A stretch of DNA of 64,000 bases. Source: Sipunculus nudus. Lineage: Eukaryota > Annelida > Sipuncula > Golfingiida > Sipunculidae. The translations under genes and the position numbers were made by a program. The notes under the pieces are model-generated. The model saw nothing but the letters and a program-made list of their open reading frames with translations, made no database searches and had not been told where the DNA came from. The stretch spans positions 33,737,339-33,801,338 of the forward strand of contig CM049316.1 in assembly GCA_026874595.1 (NCBI GenBank). Direction: 5' to 3'. The stretch's first letter is position 1, and the number at the start of each line of letters is the position of its first letter. Positions 32,329 to 43,909 of the stretch are shown here, piece by piece.

Positions 32329-34617
32329 ATGTCCAAAAGGAGAGGAGAGACGAGGTGCTCTGGGTCGAAAGGACCCACCTCCTAATTCACCTCAATGCAA
32401 TAAACCTGAAGAAGAGACTGTATCCGTTGGTGGTTCCAGAGCAACTTCACCACAGCCAACAGATACACTTCAGGAAGTTCAGCAACTTGACACAATGGAA
32501 GTTTAGCCACTTGACACAATGGAAACTTAGACTGCTACTCAGAAGAGAAAGAAGGCACCTCCCTTAAATCTTAATGAGGAGCAGGAACAAGAGATTGCTG
32601 ACTGGTACAGGTCTCATGAAATGCTCTACAGCAGAAGGCTTAAGGAATACAAGCAATCTGTATTAAAGAGGAGATTGGACCCCCAATGTACAGCGAAGCA
32701 GCTGAAAATGTGGATAGATTCGATGCGCACAAGTCTTGGCGAAAAAGAAGTCAGGACAAGAGGCCAAAGAGTACACGGAGAGAGAACAATTGATCCTTGA
32801 GAACTTTGGTTACCTCACGGATCACATCAAACATGTTGGCTTCGACAAGAGAAAGCGCGGTGGCCAAGTAAGTACGCTTATAAATATCTTTATCCTCATT
32901 CACAACCGAATTTGTAACTATTGCAATTATTCAATATTTTCCAAAAAAAGAAGAGACTTACTGCTATTTTATTTTATTTTTGCGACATGGTGCAACACGT
33001 ATTATTTTTTCTCATGATTATAAACAACAATGGACACATAAATAATTATGTTTAATATCTTCAGTGTGTCATGGCTTATTTATATTTTCGTTTAGCTTGA
33101 GAGTAACTTACCTGGGCCATGCACAGTACTTGAGGATTCCGAGGAAAAGATGTGGAACGAGACAGTGGAAGACGATAGGGAGGAATATGAGCCCAGTGCC
33201 AGCAATAGCACCAGGGGAGGACGTGACAAGAAGGCCACCAAGGATGGGCCTTTGAAAAAGAACAGAAAGACCGTCGAAGATGTACGCATGCAGCCTTGTT
33301 TCTGGCGATATGATCAAGATCACTTTAGTATTTGACACTTTCACACATTATACATTAACTTAGATTCAAATAGATATATAATTGAAATAAGGAACTGTTT
33401 TTACGTTCATTTATCAGTTCGTCGGCGGTCAAGCGATATATCGAACATAATTTCTCCATAATAATGATGAAATAATCGCGTTTGAACTACTAGTTATTTT
33501 TAAACCGCGATTGCTACCCTGTCATGATAGGTATTCATTATATTTATATTTCATATTTTAAATCATGCTCTAATGTGCATTGTTTTCTGGGACTTGTACT
33601 GTTAAGAAATAAACGAGGGATAGCAAGAGAGCTGCAAGCATGTATTTTCGGCTTGCATAGACCGTTATTCATTAACACGTGTTAATTCCCTATTTCGACA
33701 CTTGATACAAGACATAACAACATTAAAATTTCTAATAAAAAAACTCCAGCGAAATGGAAACTAAACTCTTCAAGTATGTAAAATCTGATGTGCATCTCGA
33801 ACAGCATTAAAACATGAAAATGAAAACAACATATTAAAAAATGGGATTATTCGACGACGGTTCGTGCGATTGTCGACAAATTTAAGATACTGTGACGAGA
33901 AATATTTTGTCTCAAAAGAACCCAACATCATTATATAAAACCGATAACCACATGAAGTCGTTCAAATTGCTTTATAAGATTGCTTATATTGGGAATAATT
34001 TCCAGTTCCTTTACATCAATGAAATAAAAATCAAATTAAACTTAAAACGTCAATAAAAAGTAATTTAATGATACGCACGAATATGACAGACTTATATAAG
34101 TTTAATGTTCCTTTCTGTTTCAGTTACATGGAGAGGTTGACAAGATGTCAAAGGATATCCAGTCCAAAATACAGCCCCAGATAGACTCTACCAGCCAGGG
34201 GGCAAGCGTCATTTTGCTGAGATGATATTCCATGAAACCATGCAGATGGATGAACAAACTTGGAGTGATTAACAGATGCAGGCATTCCAGTTGCTCATGC
34301 AGTTTAAGCAGCAGCGTCTCCGACAACGTCAGCCCGAGGTCTTTCATGGACGTTTGGCACCGATTAATGGTCTTGGAATTTCTTCCCAGATGTTCCCACC
34401 ACCTTCTGTTTCCGCTACTATGCAGTACACTCCAACTGTAGCTTCCAAGTTGTACTTCCTGCAGCCGCGAAGTGGTACCCTCCTGCATCAGCACCTTCGG
34501 TCTTACCTTCCCACAGTCAGACAATCGTATCACCACTCTGTTCTAGCACATTCAATACGTCGTCGTCAGACTTTTCCTACATTCATACCCTGCAGACAGT
34601 GATTTCAGATGAAAGTT
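32329..34617 (+). pseudogene. Harbinger MADF/Myb-SANT-like DNA-binding gene, three exons, broken
   Basis: Exon 1 (ATG 32329 to 32867) holds Gln/Thr-rich sequence, then a helical DNA-binding-type region with EQEIADWYRSHEMLY, RLKEYKQSVLKR and AKQLKMWIDSMRT. After a frame change near 32730 it continues KSGQEAKEYTERE and ILENFGYLTDHIKHV. The donor is CAA/GTAAGT at 32868. Exon 2 is 33096-33281 (acceptor TTTAG; 62 codons, acidic then Lys-rich; donor GAT/GTACGC). Exon 3 starts at 34124 after TTTCAG (HGEVDKMSKDIQSKI...), changes frame near 34190, then reads HFAEMIFHETMQM and QAFQLLMQFKQQRLRQRQ. Phases join cleanly. Lesions: TAA in the N-terminal part, two TAGs near 32505 and 32530, the frame changes, and TAA near 34271. 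It would bind the element's ends together with the transposase. Confidence 0.78.
33282..34123 (+). other. Intron 2 of the Harbinger MADF-like gene
   Basis: The interval starts GTACGC and ends CTGTTTCAG. It is AT-rich with no recognised content. The phase-0 junction joins TVED to LHGEVDKM. Confidence 0.6.
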
Positions 34618-35097
34618 CATGCTCTGCGCCTATGACTGCAGTCAACTAACAGACAATAGGATGTGCCTAAACCTACTTTCCAGCTCATGCTGCTAAGTGA
34701 CTGTTTCTATGAAGTATTTTTACTGTTTCTTTTTACATGGTTCGAAGTATTTTAGCGTTTGTGCCTTCAGCACCTTTTTTTTATCACCGAATACACTGTT
34801 TAGATGTCAAGAAAATACTTCTTATAAATGTTGGACATAAGATACGTTTGCATCCTGACGAAAAGGAGATGTTTTGTTTTGTGCATTTATTATAGGACAA
34901 GGCTTAATTGATGTTGCTTAACACATCTGTTTGTATAAGAATAAAACAATGCTTGGTATGATACATGCTGCATGTTACAACCGGTAATAAAAGGACACTT
35001 GTTATATCAATCCTATTTCTAAAACATGTTTGTATAACAATAAGGCTTTGATTTTGAATTAAACTTTAAAACTTACAGTATAGCATTCTGCTTGTGT

Positions 35098-36410
35098 TTA
35101 AATCTTCTCATTTTGCCACGCCACACGTCCGGCCTCTGAGTTGAAATACTGGACCAAGTACTGCCGCTGTTCCTTGGCAGCTCTGTTGGTGTTTCCTCTG
35201 AAGACCTCACCCATGTCTGGCAGGTTAGCATAATCCCTCCATGAACCAGGGATTATGTCAGGGTTGTCCTGGTCCACAAGACTGACTTCCAGGAATGGTT
35301 TCTTTATCAGCAGAAAGTTGTACAATAAACAACAGGCTAGTGTTATGGTGCTGACTCTCTCTGGACTTTGAGGCATTGTTGTAAGAAGGCACCTGAATCT
35401 TGACGCTAGTAGGCCGAAGGCATTCTCGACAACCCTTCGAGCGCGTGAAATTCTGTAATTGAACACTCTGTTTTCTACCGAAATGTTTCTGTGCGGCAGA
35501 GGTTTCTTCAACCATGTCTTTAAGGCAAACGCATCGTCCCCATCAATGAAATATGGCATGGGTTGGTCGTCATTCGGCAGGGGATCAGGCTCTGGTCCAA
35601 TCGTTTAGCTTCAAGAGCTCCCTTCAAAACAGTCTCAGTGAAGACTCCTGCATCCGAGCCTGCACTACTGGTACCGATGTCAACGTATAGAAACTGGTAG
35701 TCTGCATCCACTAATGCGAGGATAACGATGGTATAAAAACCTTTATAGTTGAAATATACTGATCCTGCATTTCTGGGGCATCTAATTGCCACGTTTCACA
35801 TCGATGGACCCTACGCAATGAGGGAAGTTCCACCTAGTCCTGAAACCTGCAGATACTCTTTTCCAGGCTTCTGGGGTGACAGGGCAGACCATGACTTCTG
35901 CTGAAATCTCATCGATTATGGCTAGACAGACTTCAGGGATGAAAACTGAAATTGTATTGTAGGCTATCCTAAATCCATACTGGAGAGACTTGTAGCTATT
36001 GCCTGTAGCCAAGTAGCGCAGGGTTATAGCAAGTTTTAACCCCCCCTGGTTCTAGGGCCTTCCTCATAAAAATGTATCCCGCTTTTCAATCCGTGGTCCA
36101 ATTCTCGTGAGGATTACACTGAAGGTAGCAGGGTCCATCCTCATAAAGTTCTAGAAATTATTGACATCTTCTTCAGTGAGTTCAGCCATCAATTTCTCAA
36201 TCTACCCGTATAGTGGTCGTCTGAAAAGCCAGGGTCTGACCTACTCACTCCTCCTTTTCCCTTTCTTGCAGCTTTTTCTCGTTCATTTATGTCATGCTGT
36301 TGCTGTCAGACAAGAGCTTCTGCAATTATGAGTTCTGCTTTCATGGTGTCAACCAGCAGCAGCATATTTTACATATTCTCAGGTGTGTTTTCTATTGGTT
36401 TTGAGGACAT
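35098..36410 (-). pseudogene. Harbinger (HARBI1-like) DDE transposase, broken
   Basis: Minus-strand reading from ATG at 36410: MSSKPIENTPEN, then PWLFRRPLYG, AELTEEDVNNF, FMRMDPATFSVIL and LKLAITLRYLATGNSY. The DDE_Tnp_4 core follows: RWNFPHCVGSID (first Asp), RCPRNAGSVYFNYKGF, LVDADYQFLYVDIG (second Asp), SDAGVF, and PYFIDGDDAF through RRVVENAFGLLASRFR (catalytic Glu in VENAFG), to the stop at about 35100. Lesions: stops near 36370, 36310, 36155, 36080 and 36190, a frame change near 35797 (between SIDVKR and the RCPRN block) and another near 35560. The order and motifs match HARBI1-type transposases closely. The ancestral enzyme cut at the TIRs in the nucleus; this copy is dead. Confidence 0.9.
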
Positions 36411-36499
36411 GTTGTCGCTCTAGAAGTAGCAGCGTTAATGAACACATTTTCTCGAGTGAACGCATTCAACACACCGTCAGTACTCCGGGGGGGGGGGGG

Positions 36500-37148
36500 T
36501 GATTTCAGATTTGACGACGTTCTGAATAGAGGAGATTCTTAATGGACGACGTTATTTTAAAAATACTAAGTAAGCAGTTAAAATGCAGATGTTTTTTGGT
36601 TTATTTAAGACAAAAATAAACGTTCATGTGCCTATTTCTGTGTTGTTTGCATATTTTCATCGATTTTCAAATGCCTCATGACACGTCTTGCGATCTGCCT
36701 TTGACCCGGGGCCGACAGACAGGGACAACACATTCTGAATAGACTGTACCGTAGTACTGCAATAACAATAATCTTAGAGTGTAGTGACAGCAGGACCCAT
36801 GCTACAATTGATAATACCCGGCCATGATTTTTCAGTCTCAGTAAACCTACCAAGTTGTCGGCAGTTCACGAATCCACTGCTGGTCAAGTTTCACGTTATT
36901 ATAATTTTGAAAGTATAAACTTAAAATAATTGAGTGTGTTTTATAAAATTAAACATATTTGGCTAACTACCAGTTACTGTCTTATTTTGAACTATCCATG
37001 AACCCACATTTAAGAAATGACGCGAATGTTATTACCCGAGTCCTGGTAGTTCCTATACAGACATGAAATGATATGTCGTGATCTCGTAAAAGGACCCATT
37101 TTGGTTCATAACAAATCTTGTTTGAAATATCGAGCGTAATAAAAAAAG

Positions 37149-37209
<61 letters not shown>

Positions 37210-37689
37210 TTCTGTTTATGCTTGGATTGCTTAATTTTCTTTTATAACACCAGATGGCGCTCTCTTTAAGGGGTGGCAAACCAGTTAAAGCGATTTAGTT
37301 GCAGTTTCACTGAAATGGGCTGACGGTAGTTGTGACTCACCTTATATCATTCAAATTGATAACCCACAGCTAGGCTCATTTATTTATCGCAATAATAAAT
37401 GTGTCTGAACGACCACCTGTCTATACTGAGAACACATGTCTATTAAAGGGGCCCATACATATAAAGCATGTTGAGCTAACACCAAAAATAGCTTCTTCCC
37501 TTTAAAATAAATTTGTACCTGCTAATTTTTTGCTCTGAAGCCGTTTGCTTTCTCCTGTAAACGAATGTTATAAACAGTGGACCGGACGCGATGACAGGTG
37601 TAAACATAAACACAGCGCGTGCATGGTGCCGTGTGCATTGCTGAGCCAAAACAAGTGTCAATTAGGAGATGCTCTATCTGACGTTGCCA
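36500..37689. other. Intergenic with a TA microsatellite
   Basis: A TA run of about 56 bases spans 37151-37206. No gene is recognised. Confidence 0.5.
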
Positions 37690-37800
37690 AAAATGTAATA
37701 TTCATGTTTCTGCTTGCTGGAAAACCGCGGGTTGCCGCTCTTAATCGGCCCTCCGGTCACGCGGCCTTGTTATGGTAAACAGACTGTGTTTACTAACACA
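37690..37800 (+). repeat. Dispersed repeat D, copy 3 (5' part only)
   Basis: TGGAAAACCGCGGGTTGC, CGGCCCTCCGGTCACGCGGCC and GTGTTTACTAACA match the start of copy 1 at 28960-29050. The match stops near 37800, where SINE-tail sequence begins. Confidence 0.65.
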
Positions 37801-37912
37801 GGATATATAAAATGAGAGTAAGCGTGTGATACTGTCCTGTCACCTAGTCCGAAACCAGAATTATGCAGATGTTCATATACCAAGTTAAGTTAGCATTTAT
37901 AAATGTAGACAA
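37801..37912 (+). mobile_element. SINE tail fragment
   Basis: ATAAAATGAGAG, GTGATACTG, CCTGTCAC and TAGTCCGAAACC, then TGCAGATG, match in sense orientation the 3' half of the SINE at 45380-45821. No head is present. It directly adjoins repeat D copy 3. Confidence 0.65.
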
Positions 37913-39285
37913 TTACCTAAAAATACTTAAAAAAACAAACATTTTAAATTATTTTGGAATATATCTACTCCCTCCACCTCTTAAGAAAAGGACTATCAAA
38001 GTCGTACGGCCTTTTTTTTATAACACTTTAATAATTATAATAATGATCTTATCATTTTACTGTACTTAACTTTGAAAAAATTCGACAACGAGTTGTTCTG
38101 GCTTTAAAAAAATCGGCTATAACCGTAAACCATCAGAATTTAATAGCATTAGAATTGTTCTGCTGAGAACAATTGCAACGATGGAAGAGGTTGGAATTTG
38201 TTTTAATGACGAATAGATTAATATGTCCAAAATATTTTTTTTTCACTGAGCCGAATGACTTCTATGATTGATGTTAAAATATTCGACAAAATGTTTATAT
38301 TTTATATGTTAGATGAATAAAGCAATATCCGACGTATCTTCCTTTAAAATGAAATACTTAACTACTTTACCCTTTCCATTAAAATGATTTGACCATCATA
38401 TAAGAGCGTCATCTGGTGTTAAACAAGAGAACTGAACGACAAACGTGCCTTATTAAGAAATTATCAAATCAACGATTTATCACTGGAACGAAACAATCTG
38501 TCATCACTTCGAGAAAGTACAAAGACCTTGGGAGGTGCAAATATATATTCTAACAATGACGAAAAAAGGGGGAAAACGCAACTTTGACCAGTGAGCACGA
38601 CACATATAAGAATCTAACCAGGAATAATTGGAGACTTTTTCGTTATCTACTTGTGTGTAAATTACTCTTACTGGATAACCTCGGAGCTTCAACTGTGTCG
38701 TCTCACGGAGGTTGTAAACAAGAAAAAATTTGACCATGAACTTATTATGGATACGTTATCTTTCATACCAGGACACTTACTGGAATATGATGTTCCAATA
38801 TTGAAGTATGACCGTCAAACCAGTTCCTTATATAAAGTTGCGGTTAATATTGCTGTCCTATTCAAAATATTATCACCATATTTCTGGGCCATTTGACAAC
38901 CAGCTTAGTTGTCCCTAAATGAATAACTCAAATATGAACTTCTGGCCCCGTGACATTTTTATCTTATGGGACTTAAAGTGTACCAGTCCAAAATTAGCAC
39001 TCTTTTGTATGAAACAAGATTTACACATTTCTGCGAATACATGAATTAGATTTTAATTCATATCAGCTATACTTACACTTTAATAGGTAATTTATACCGC
39101 CGATACATATAATACAATACTAGAGACAGAGGTTTACAAATCAAGAATACAATGACAAATGATAATATTACATGTGGGTAAGGATACAGATCATTTAAAC
39201 ACATTCTCACAGGGTGAATAAAGAGAATGACAAATAAATATGTATATAAAAACTAGCAAAACATAATAAGTTTATAACCTCTGAT
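37913..39285. other. Intergenic, nothing recognised
   Basis: AT-rich sequence. The 81-codon open frame at 38651-38896 has no recognisable motif. I see nothing else. Confidence 0.35.
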
Positions 39286-39289
39286 TAAA

Positions 39290-39700
39290 AATGACAACTG
39301 AACCAGAAACTGCTGCATTAATGTCCTCAGGCAATCCACTTCATACACTTGGTGCTGCATGTGTGAAGTTTCATATTGTTAAAGGGATGTAAAGCAGGTC
39401 CCTAAACATATTATTGAAGATTTCTTTTAGCTGTCTTTTCCTTTAGAAGTTCACTCAGGCATAATGGTAACATTTCTGATTTGATTTTATACACTTAAAG
39501 AGAAATTTCTGATTCATCCGCTCACCCACGCTAGCCAGAGTCATTTTTACACTCTTTTCCCATATCAAATTTATTTTTAACAAAAATCAGACGAGCCGCT
39601 GCGTTCTGTAATTGCTGTCATTTGCTTATATACTTTTCTGGTAAGTTGAAAACATTGAGTTCCATTAATCCAAGTGAGAGTTCACAAATGCATGAACCAA
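39290..39700 (-). pseudogene. LINE reverse-transcriptase C-terminus remnant (CR1/L2-like)
   Basis: Read on the minus strand from 39700: AFVNSHLD then a stop where Tyr is expected, CNS-like sequence, FNLPEKYISK (frame change), then QLQNAAARLIFVKNK (39617-39575). After a gap comes FTHAAPSV...LPEDINAAVS (about 39365-39300). The NSHLDYCN, LQNAAARLI and APxxWNSLPEDI-type landmarks mark the end of CR1/L2/RTE-type LINE polymerases. Several stops and frame changes are present. It is a different LINE lineage from the Tx1-like copy at 5.3 kb. Confidence 0.75.
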
Positions 39701-40299
39701 CGAAAACAGTGTGTTATTTTCATGTATGTGCTAGATATCGTAGGCGTTAAACCTGGTATAGCATTGCTTCTGGTCGGATGTCAATCGATAATTACAAGTC
39801 ATTTTTTTCTGACAAGTTCCTTATCAGCTTATAGACAACAGCACATTAAGAGACTAACGATCTTGTCATAAGGTACTCGAGTCGTAGGGTCCTATATCTC
39901 CCTTTCCTCAAGTTAAAACATTGCTATCCTATTCATCGCAGGCCCTTTCTGATGTATCTAAGATGATAAATAGACAAAGACAGGAACCCTGCGCTATATA
40001 TTTGTTCCTGTTTTGTTTTCTATGACCAGTTGTATAGCCAGCTGTTTATGTTACAGAATTACTTGATGATGAAATTATACAAGCAGACGACAGCTGCGAC
40101 TTACTGGAAAAAATCCCACTGGCCCTGTTGCCGTGGTTGCATGAGTGGCGGGACCAATTCGACCAGACGATGTAGGTACGATGCATGAAACATCTGTGAC
40201 CGAATTGTCCCCTTTGGAACAACAGGCCAGACGGTTTTATCACAGGTAACATTTGGTAAAACAAAAACATTTTTTTCTGCTGCTAGTGTTTGTTTCTTT

Positions 40300-40905
40300 C
40301 AGTGATAAGTCCACTTTTTTTAGGTCTTCGGATTTGGACTCGAGGGTCCTGGACTCAAACTTGGACTCGAGGGTCCTGGTCTCGGAGGTAAGTATTAATC
40401 AGGTCAAGTCTATCTTTAGTCCGATGGAAAAATACTCTGTCACGTACTATAAAGACTTGTGTGCATCTGCGAACTACTAACATAATATTAACAAGTAATA
40501 ACATTATATATACCAAGCATCTGAAGCTACATTGTAATTAACCATTATGATAAAAGCATGTGTGAACTAACTTGAAAATGTACGTAATAATGGACAATTT
40601 TCATTTTAAAATTCCTTTAAAGGTTATTTATACTCGGATTGAACTTAGGCTCGGGTTCCAAATGACTAGGACTGGCAAAAGGTGGTCTTGGACTCGAACT
40701 TCAAGGACTTGGACTTTGACTCGAGTTGCCTTGACTCGGACTTGGACTTTGACTCGAGTGGCCTGGACTCGGAATTGGACTTTGACTCGACTGGCCTGGA
40801 CTCGGACTTGGACTATGACTCGAGTTGCCTGGACTCGGACTCGGACTTTGACTCGAGGGGCTTGCACTCGGACTTGGACTTTGACTGGAGTGTTACAGAT
40901 GTCTC
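40300..40905 (+). mobile_element. Non-autonomous hAT-like element with CTCGAG-rich repeats
   Basis: It begins CAGTGATAAGTCC at 40300. GGACTCGAGGGTCCTGG is repeated at 40337-40385, and a 33-bp array runs to about 40890. It may end near 40905 in a degenerate TGTTACAGAT, a possible relic of the CTACATCACTG terminus seen at 14147-14157. The inner words TTAGGTCTTCGGATT and CTCGGAGGTAAG are inverted counterparts of those at 14025-14100, so both belong to one family. No target duplication could be recognised. Confidence 0.5.
40715..40890 (+). repeat. 33-bp tandem array, about 5.3 copies
   Basis: The unit TTGACTCGAGTTGCCTTGAC plus TCGGACTTGGACT is 33 bp and repeats with few changes. Because 33 is a multiple of three, frames on both strands stay open. 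The resulting Thr/Arg/Trp-rich or Asp/Ser/Leu-rich peptides are not likely to be real proteins. Confidence 0.92.
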
Positions 40906-41118
40906 TATTATTGTATGGAGCAGTCTTACATGTGTATGTGCAGCGTCAGCATTGCCCGTTGCTAAGGCACGGCTCGGGCCGGCCCACGTGTGAACTCTGA
41001 CATGAAGAAACACAGCGTTCTTTGTTCTCGTCTGTTCTTTGGGCGCGTGTGTACTGTGTGGTGCTGGATTCTTTGGATTGTTTGAGAAATGGAAAGTTCT
41101 CGGCTTGAGGTGAACAGT

Positions 41119-41380
41119 TATAAATAAGGGGCTGTGTTTAGAGCCGAGAGGGGAGGAGAGAGAAATATTCCAGCGGACACAGAAGAGTGTGAGTCAGTTT
41201 GTGGACCTTTCCGATAAATGCAGCAGTTATAGATCTTCTTCGAATTTGTAACGGATTTTATAAAGTCTTCAGTTTGCTTTCGGGATTATAACAAGAACTA
41301 AGATATAATCGTATTTTTTAGAAAGGGTGGTGTGTTATCAGTTTTGTGGACATTGCACCATTAAATTTTTACAGCATTGT
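41119..41380 (+). promoter_or_regulatory. Possible TATA promoter and first exon
   Basis: TATAAATAAGGGG at 41119 is followed about 30 bases later by purine-rich sequence (GAGCCGAGAGGGGAGGAGAG), and at 41381 by a consensus donor GTAAGTAT. This could be an untranslated first exon of a rightward gene, or part of an LTR. No downstream coding exon was identified, so the call is weak. Confidence 0.25.
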
Positions 41381-41389
41381 GTAAGTATC

Positions 41390-43000
41390 TTATGTTAAAC
41401 AGAACTGCTACATATTAGCTAGCAACAGGAAGGGCTTTTTACCTCAGTCATTAAGTTTTTTTGGTCCAGTAAGACACGAGTAATACTGCTAAAAAGAACC
41501 ATGACAAGCAGTGAGAATATATTTTTAGCGACATGTCTTTGTGTACTATTTATGCATTATTAAGGGAATAAAACACATTTAAACTAAGAATATTTATGCG
41601 TATATTTAGCTTACGATTACTGGACTGGGTCTAAATAAAATGATATACCAGATGTTCAAGTGCATAGGTGGGGTGGTGACTGAAATGTACTGTCATAGCA
41701 ACCTAACATTTTCATCATCCTTGGTGGCTATACAGCCGTACTGCTTTCTGCATCCATTTGGCCTTTAGTTGGGTTTTTCGTCATCGTCACGTATCTACTC
41801 TACTTGAAGCCCATGCGCTCATAAATACAGTGATGGATTTGCTGTTACATTTATCATCTTGGCCCCCGGGGAACGGCCTCTAGTTGGACGGAAACACAAG
41901 CGTGACCAGCAAGAAAGATGAACTTGTCATATGACTTTCTCGCTGATCTCCTTACAGGCCGCCTCAGTGGGCAGGACCCCAGTGTCGCCATCACTCATAT
42001 TAAAAGTGAGCGTTTCTTTCCATCTTCACTATGAGCGGTTATTGCATCTCTCTCAGCTTGTCTGGCTGTCTGTAGCCCGTTATATCAACTGCGGGTCCAT
42101 TGGTTTAAGGAAATACCTGCCTGAATTCTTTGTGCATGTTGAAACATATATGTAAAACTTGATTTATATGCATGGCCTAAATGTAAATAATGTTTGAGTG
42201 ATATTCTTGTGCTGTGTGGCTACTTTGAGTTCGCAGGTTACAGTTCTTTAATAACATGGTAGATTTTCGTCCAAAATACCTGGATCTATTATTTCTAATG
42301 AACCTCTGCTACTTCTTTCAAGGCACCATTTTGGGGGCACTTTTGTCACTTTATCAGTTTTAATCTTTAATGAAAGTACCTTAAGGTGCATAAGACAATA
42401 GCACCTCGTTGTAAATCGTATAGTTTTTTAAGGATTATTGTAGTTTAAATTTGCTCAAACGGACAGGGAATGGCCCACACTTATTCATGCGATTGATGCT
42501 AAGATTAAAGGTCTGAGATTCACTTTGTCCCCTGACAGACAATATATAACGTTTCCAGCCCCTGCGCAGGTTTTCCTGATATTCAGATTACTAGATTTTC
42601 TGAGAACAAATAGAAAAATAATGACTTTATAAAAAGACATTCCCGGATTCTATATTTTAACGTTTTGAACAAGGCTACTCAGAACACTTATAGAAGAGAG
42701 CAGCTTATCTGCACAAAAAGACAAATGATTGATGTCTCAGGCGATTAGATTACGGCTATACACAGCCGTGCCAGAATAACTCACAAGTGTCAGTTCAAAG
42801 TCCACAGATGAGGATTCCCCGCATTTTAAATGGAGAGAGGGGACAAATAAAAAAAGCATCCTCACTATTCTTAACACTGACTGGAAGGATGATCATGACA
42901 AAAGTATCTAGAAGTTTTGGTCCGACTTCTCAAAATTCTATTGGTGAAAGTAAATCTCTACTTTTTATGCCATCACATACGTAATACGTGTCCTGACATA
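41390..43000. other. Intergenic, nothing recognised
   Basis: No domain, repeat or RNA gene is recognised. CTGATCTCCTTACAG at 41944-41958 resembles an acceptor, but the open frame after it matches no family I know. Confidence 0.35.
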
Positions 43001-43004
43001 CGTA

Positions 43005-43440
43005 TTTCATAATTGGGCATAGCGCACACTTATCTGTAACTTATTTGGGAACAGCTTATACTTACTTACGTATACCACATATGGGCACATCTTTACCTAT
43101 GTATATCATATTTGGCATCAGCTTATATTTTTACCTGAGTATACCATATTTTGTCACAACTAATCCTAACCTATGTATACCATGATTGGGCACAACTTTT
43201 CTTTACCTACGTATACCATATTTGGGCACAACTTATCTTTACAAAGCTATAAAATATTTGGGCACTGTTTATCCTTACCTACGTGTTCTGTATTTGGGCA
43301 TAGCGTATCCTTACCTACGTATAAAATATATGGGTACAGCGTATCCTTACTTACGTAAACCGTATTTGGGCACCGTATTTTCTTTCTTATATAGATCGTT
43401 TGTGGGTACAGCATATCTTAACCTTCGTATGAATCTAATT
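43005..43440 (+). repeat. 36-bp minisatellite, about 12 copies
   Basis: The unit contains CTTACCTACGTATACCATA and TTTGGGCACA and is 36 bp long (for example CTTTACCTAC at 43201 and CTTTACAAAG at 43237). Copies are diverged at the left and clearer at 43190-43400. Frames stay open because the unit is twelve codons, giving a YLRxPYLGTxY-type peptide repeat and a shifted SLPTYxIFGHx version. With more than one frame open and no start context or splice sites, a non-coding minisatellite is preferred. Confidence 0.85.
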
Positions 43441-43734
43441 TACAAAAAGCCTACAATTACATCACTATGGCCGTTAAGTTTAAAAGAAAAATTGTAACGG
43501 ATGATGCGTTAAGCTTAGTCAGCTAAGACACTGCCAGATACAGATGATAGAAGGAACCTGGATGCACTATACCAGTGTGTCTTCCGTCCAAATGGTCGTC
43601 ATTGAACCTGGCTTTCACTATTAATTGAACGATTATCTGCCCCGGTTACCAAGGGCTCTTCTTTTCCAACCTATAAGAGGAATCCGTTGCGAGACCAGAC
43701 AGTTTACCGATCAAAAAATAGACGTTGCTTCATT

Positions 43735-43905
43735 GTGAGACGCAACACTGCACTTCAATCAAACAAATCGGCCGTGATAAGCATCCTGAATCCGTTTTTT
43801 TATGGGGAAATCAGTCAATGAAACCAATCAAGGATATATTGAGTGGGTAACCGGATAATTCTTAACTGATAAACTAATCCTGTGTGGTTCCTTTGTTGAT
43901 CATCT
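43735..43905 (-). repeat. Dispersed repeat, copy B
   Basis: Reverse complement of the family at 19060-19235; GAGACGCAACACTGCACTTC and GATAAGCATCC are the clearest blocks. Confidence 0.7.
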
Positions 43906-43909
43906 TGGG

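Larger units (their letters stand above)
31946..36480 (+). mobile_element. PIF/Harbinger DNA transposon, two convergent genes, right end not found
   Basis: The left end appears near 31946-31950: CCCCTTTCACAC preceded by TTA, the usual 3-bp target. It is followed by 31970-32250 rich in CATCACGGAT, CATCCGTG and CATCCGGG words, typical subterminal repeats. A plus-strand MADF/Myb-like gene (32329-34617) and a minus-strand DDE transposase (36410-35098) converge. This is the standard two-gene Harbinger plan, in which the Myb-like protein helps the transposase enter the nucleus and bind the ends. No complement of the left end was found right of 36410, so the right end is lost or too diverged. A G run lies at 36487-36499. 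Confidence 0.82.

Noticed and set aside
40572-41013. Long open frames on both strands around the CTCGAG array
   Set aside because: The 33-bp period keeps frames open by arithmetic; there are no start, splice or domain features.
43005-43440. CRISPR-like array
   Set aside because: Units are contiguous with no unique spacers, copies are diverged, and the window is eukaryotic.
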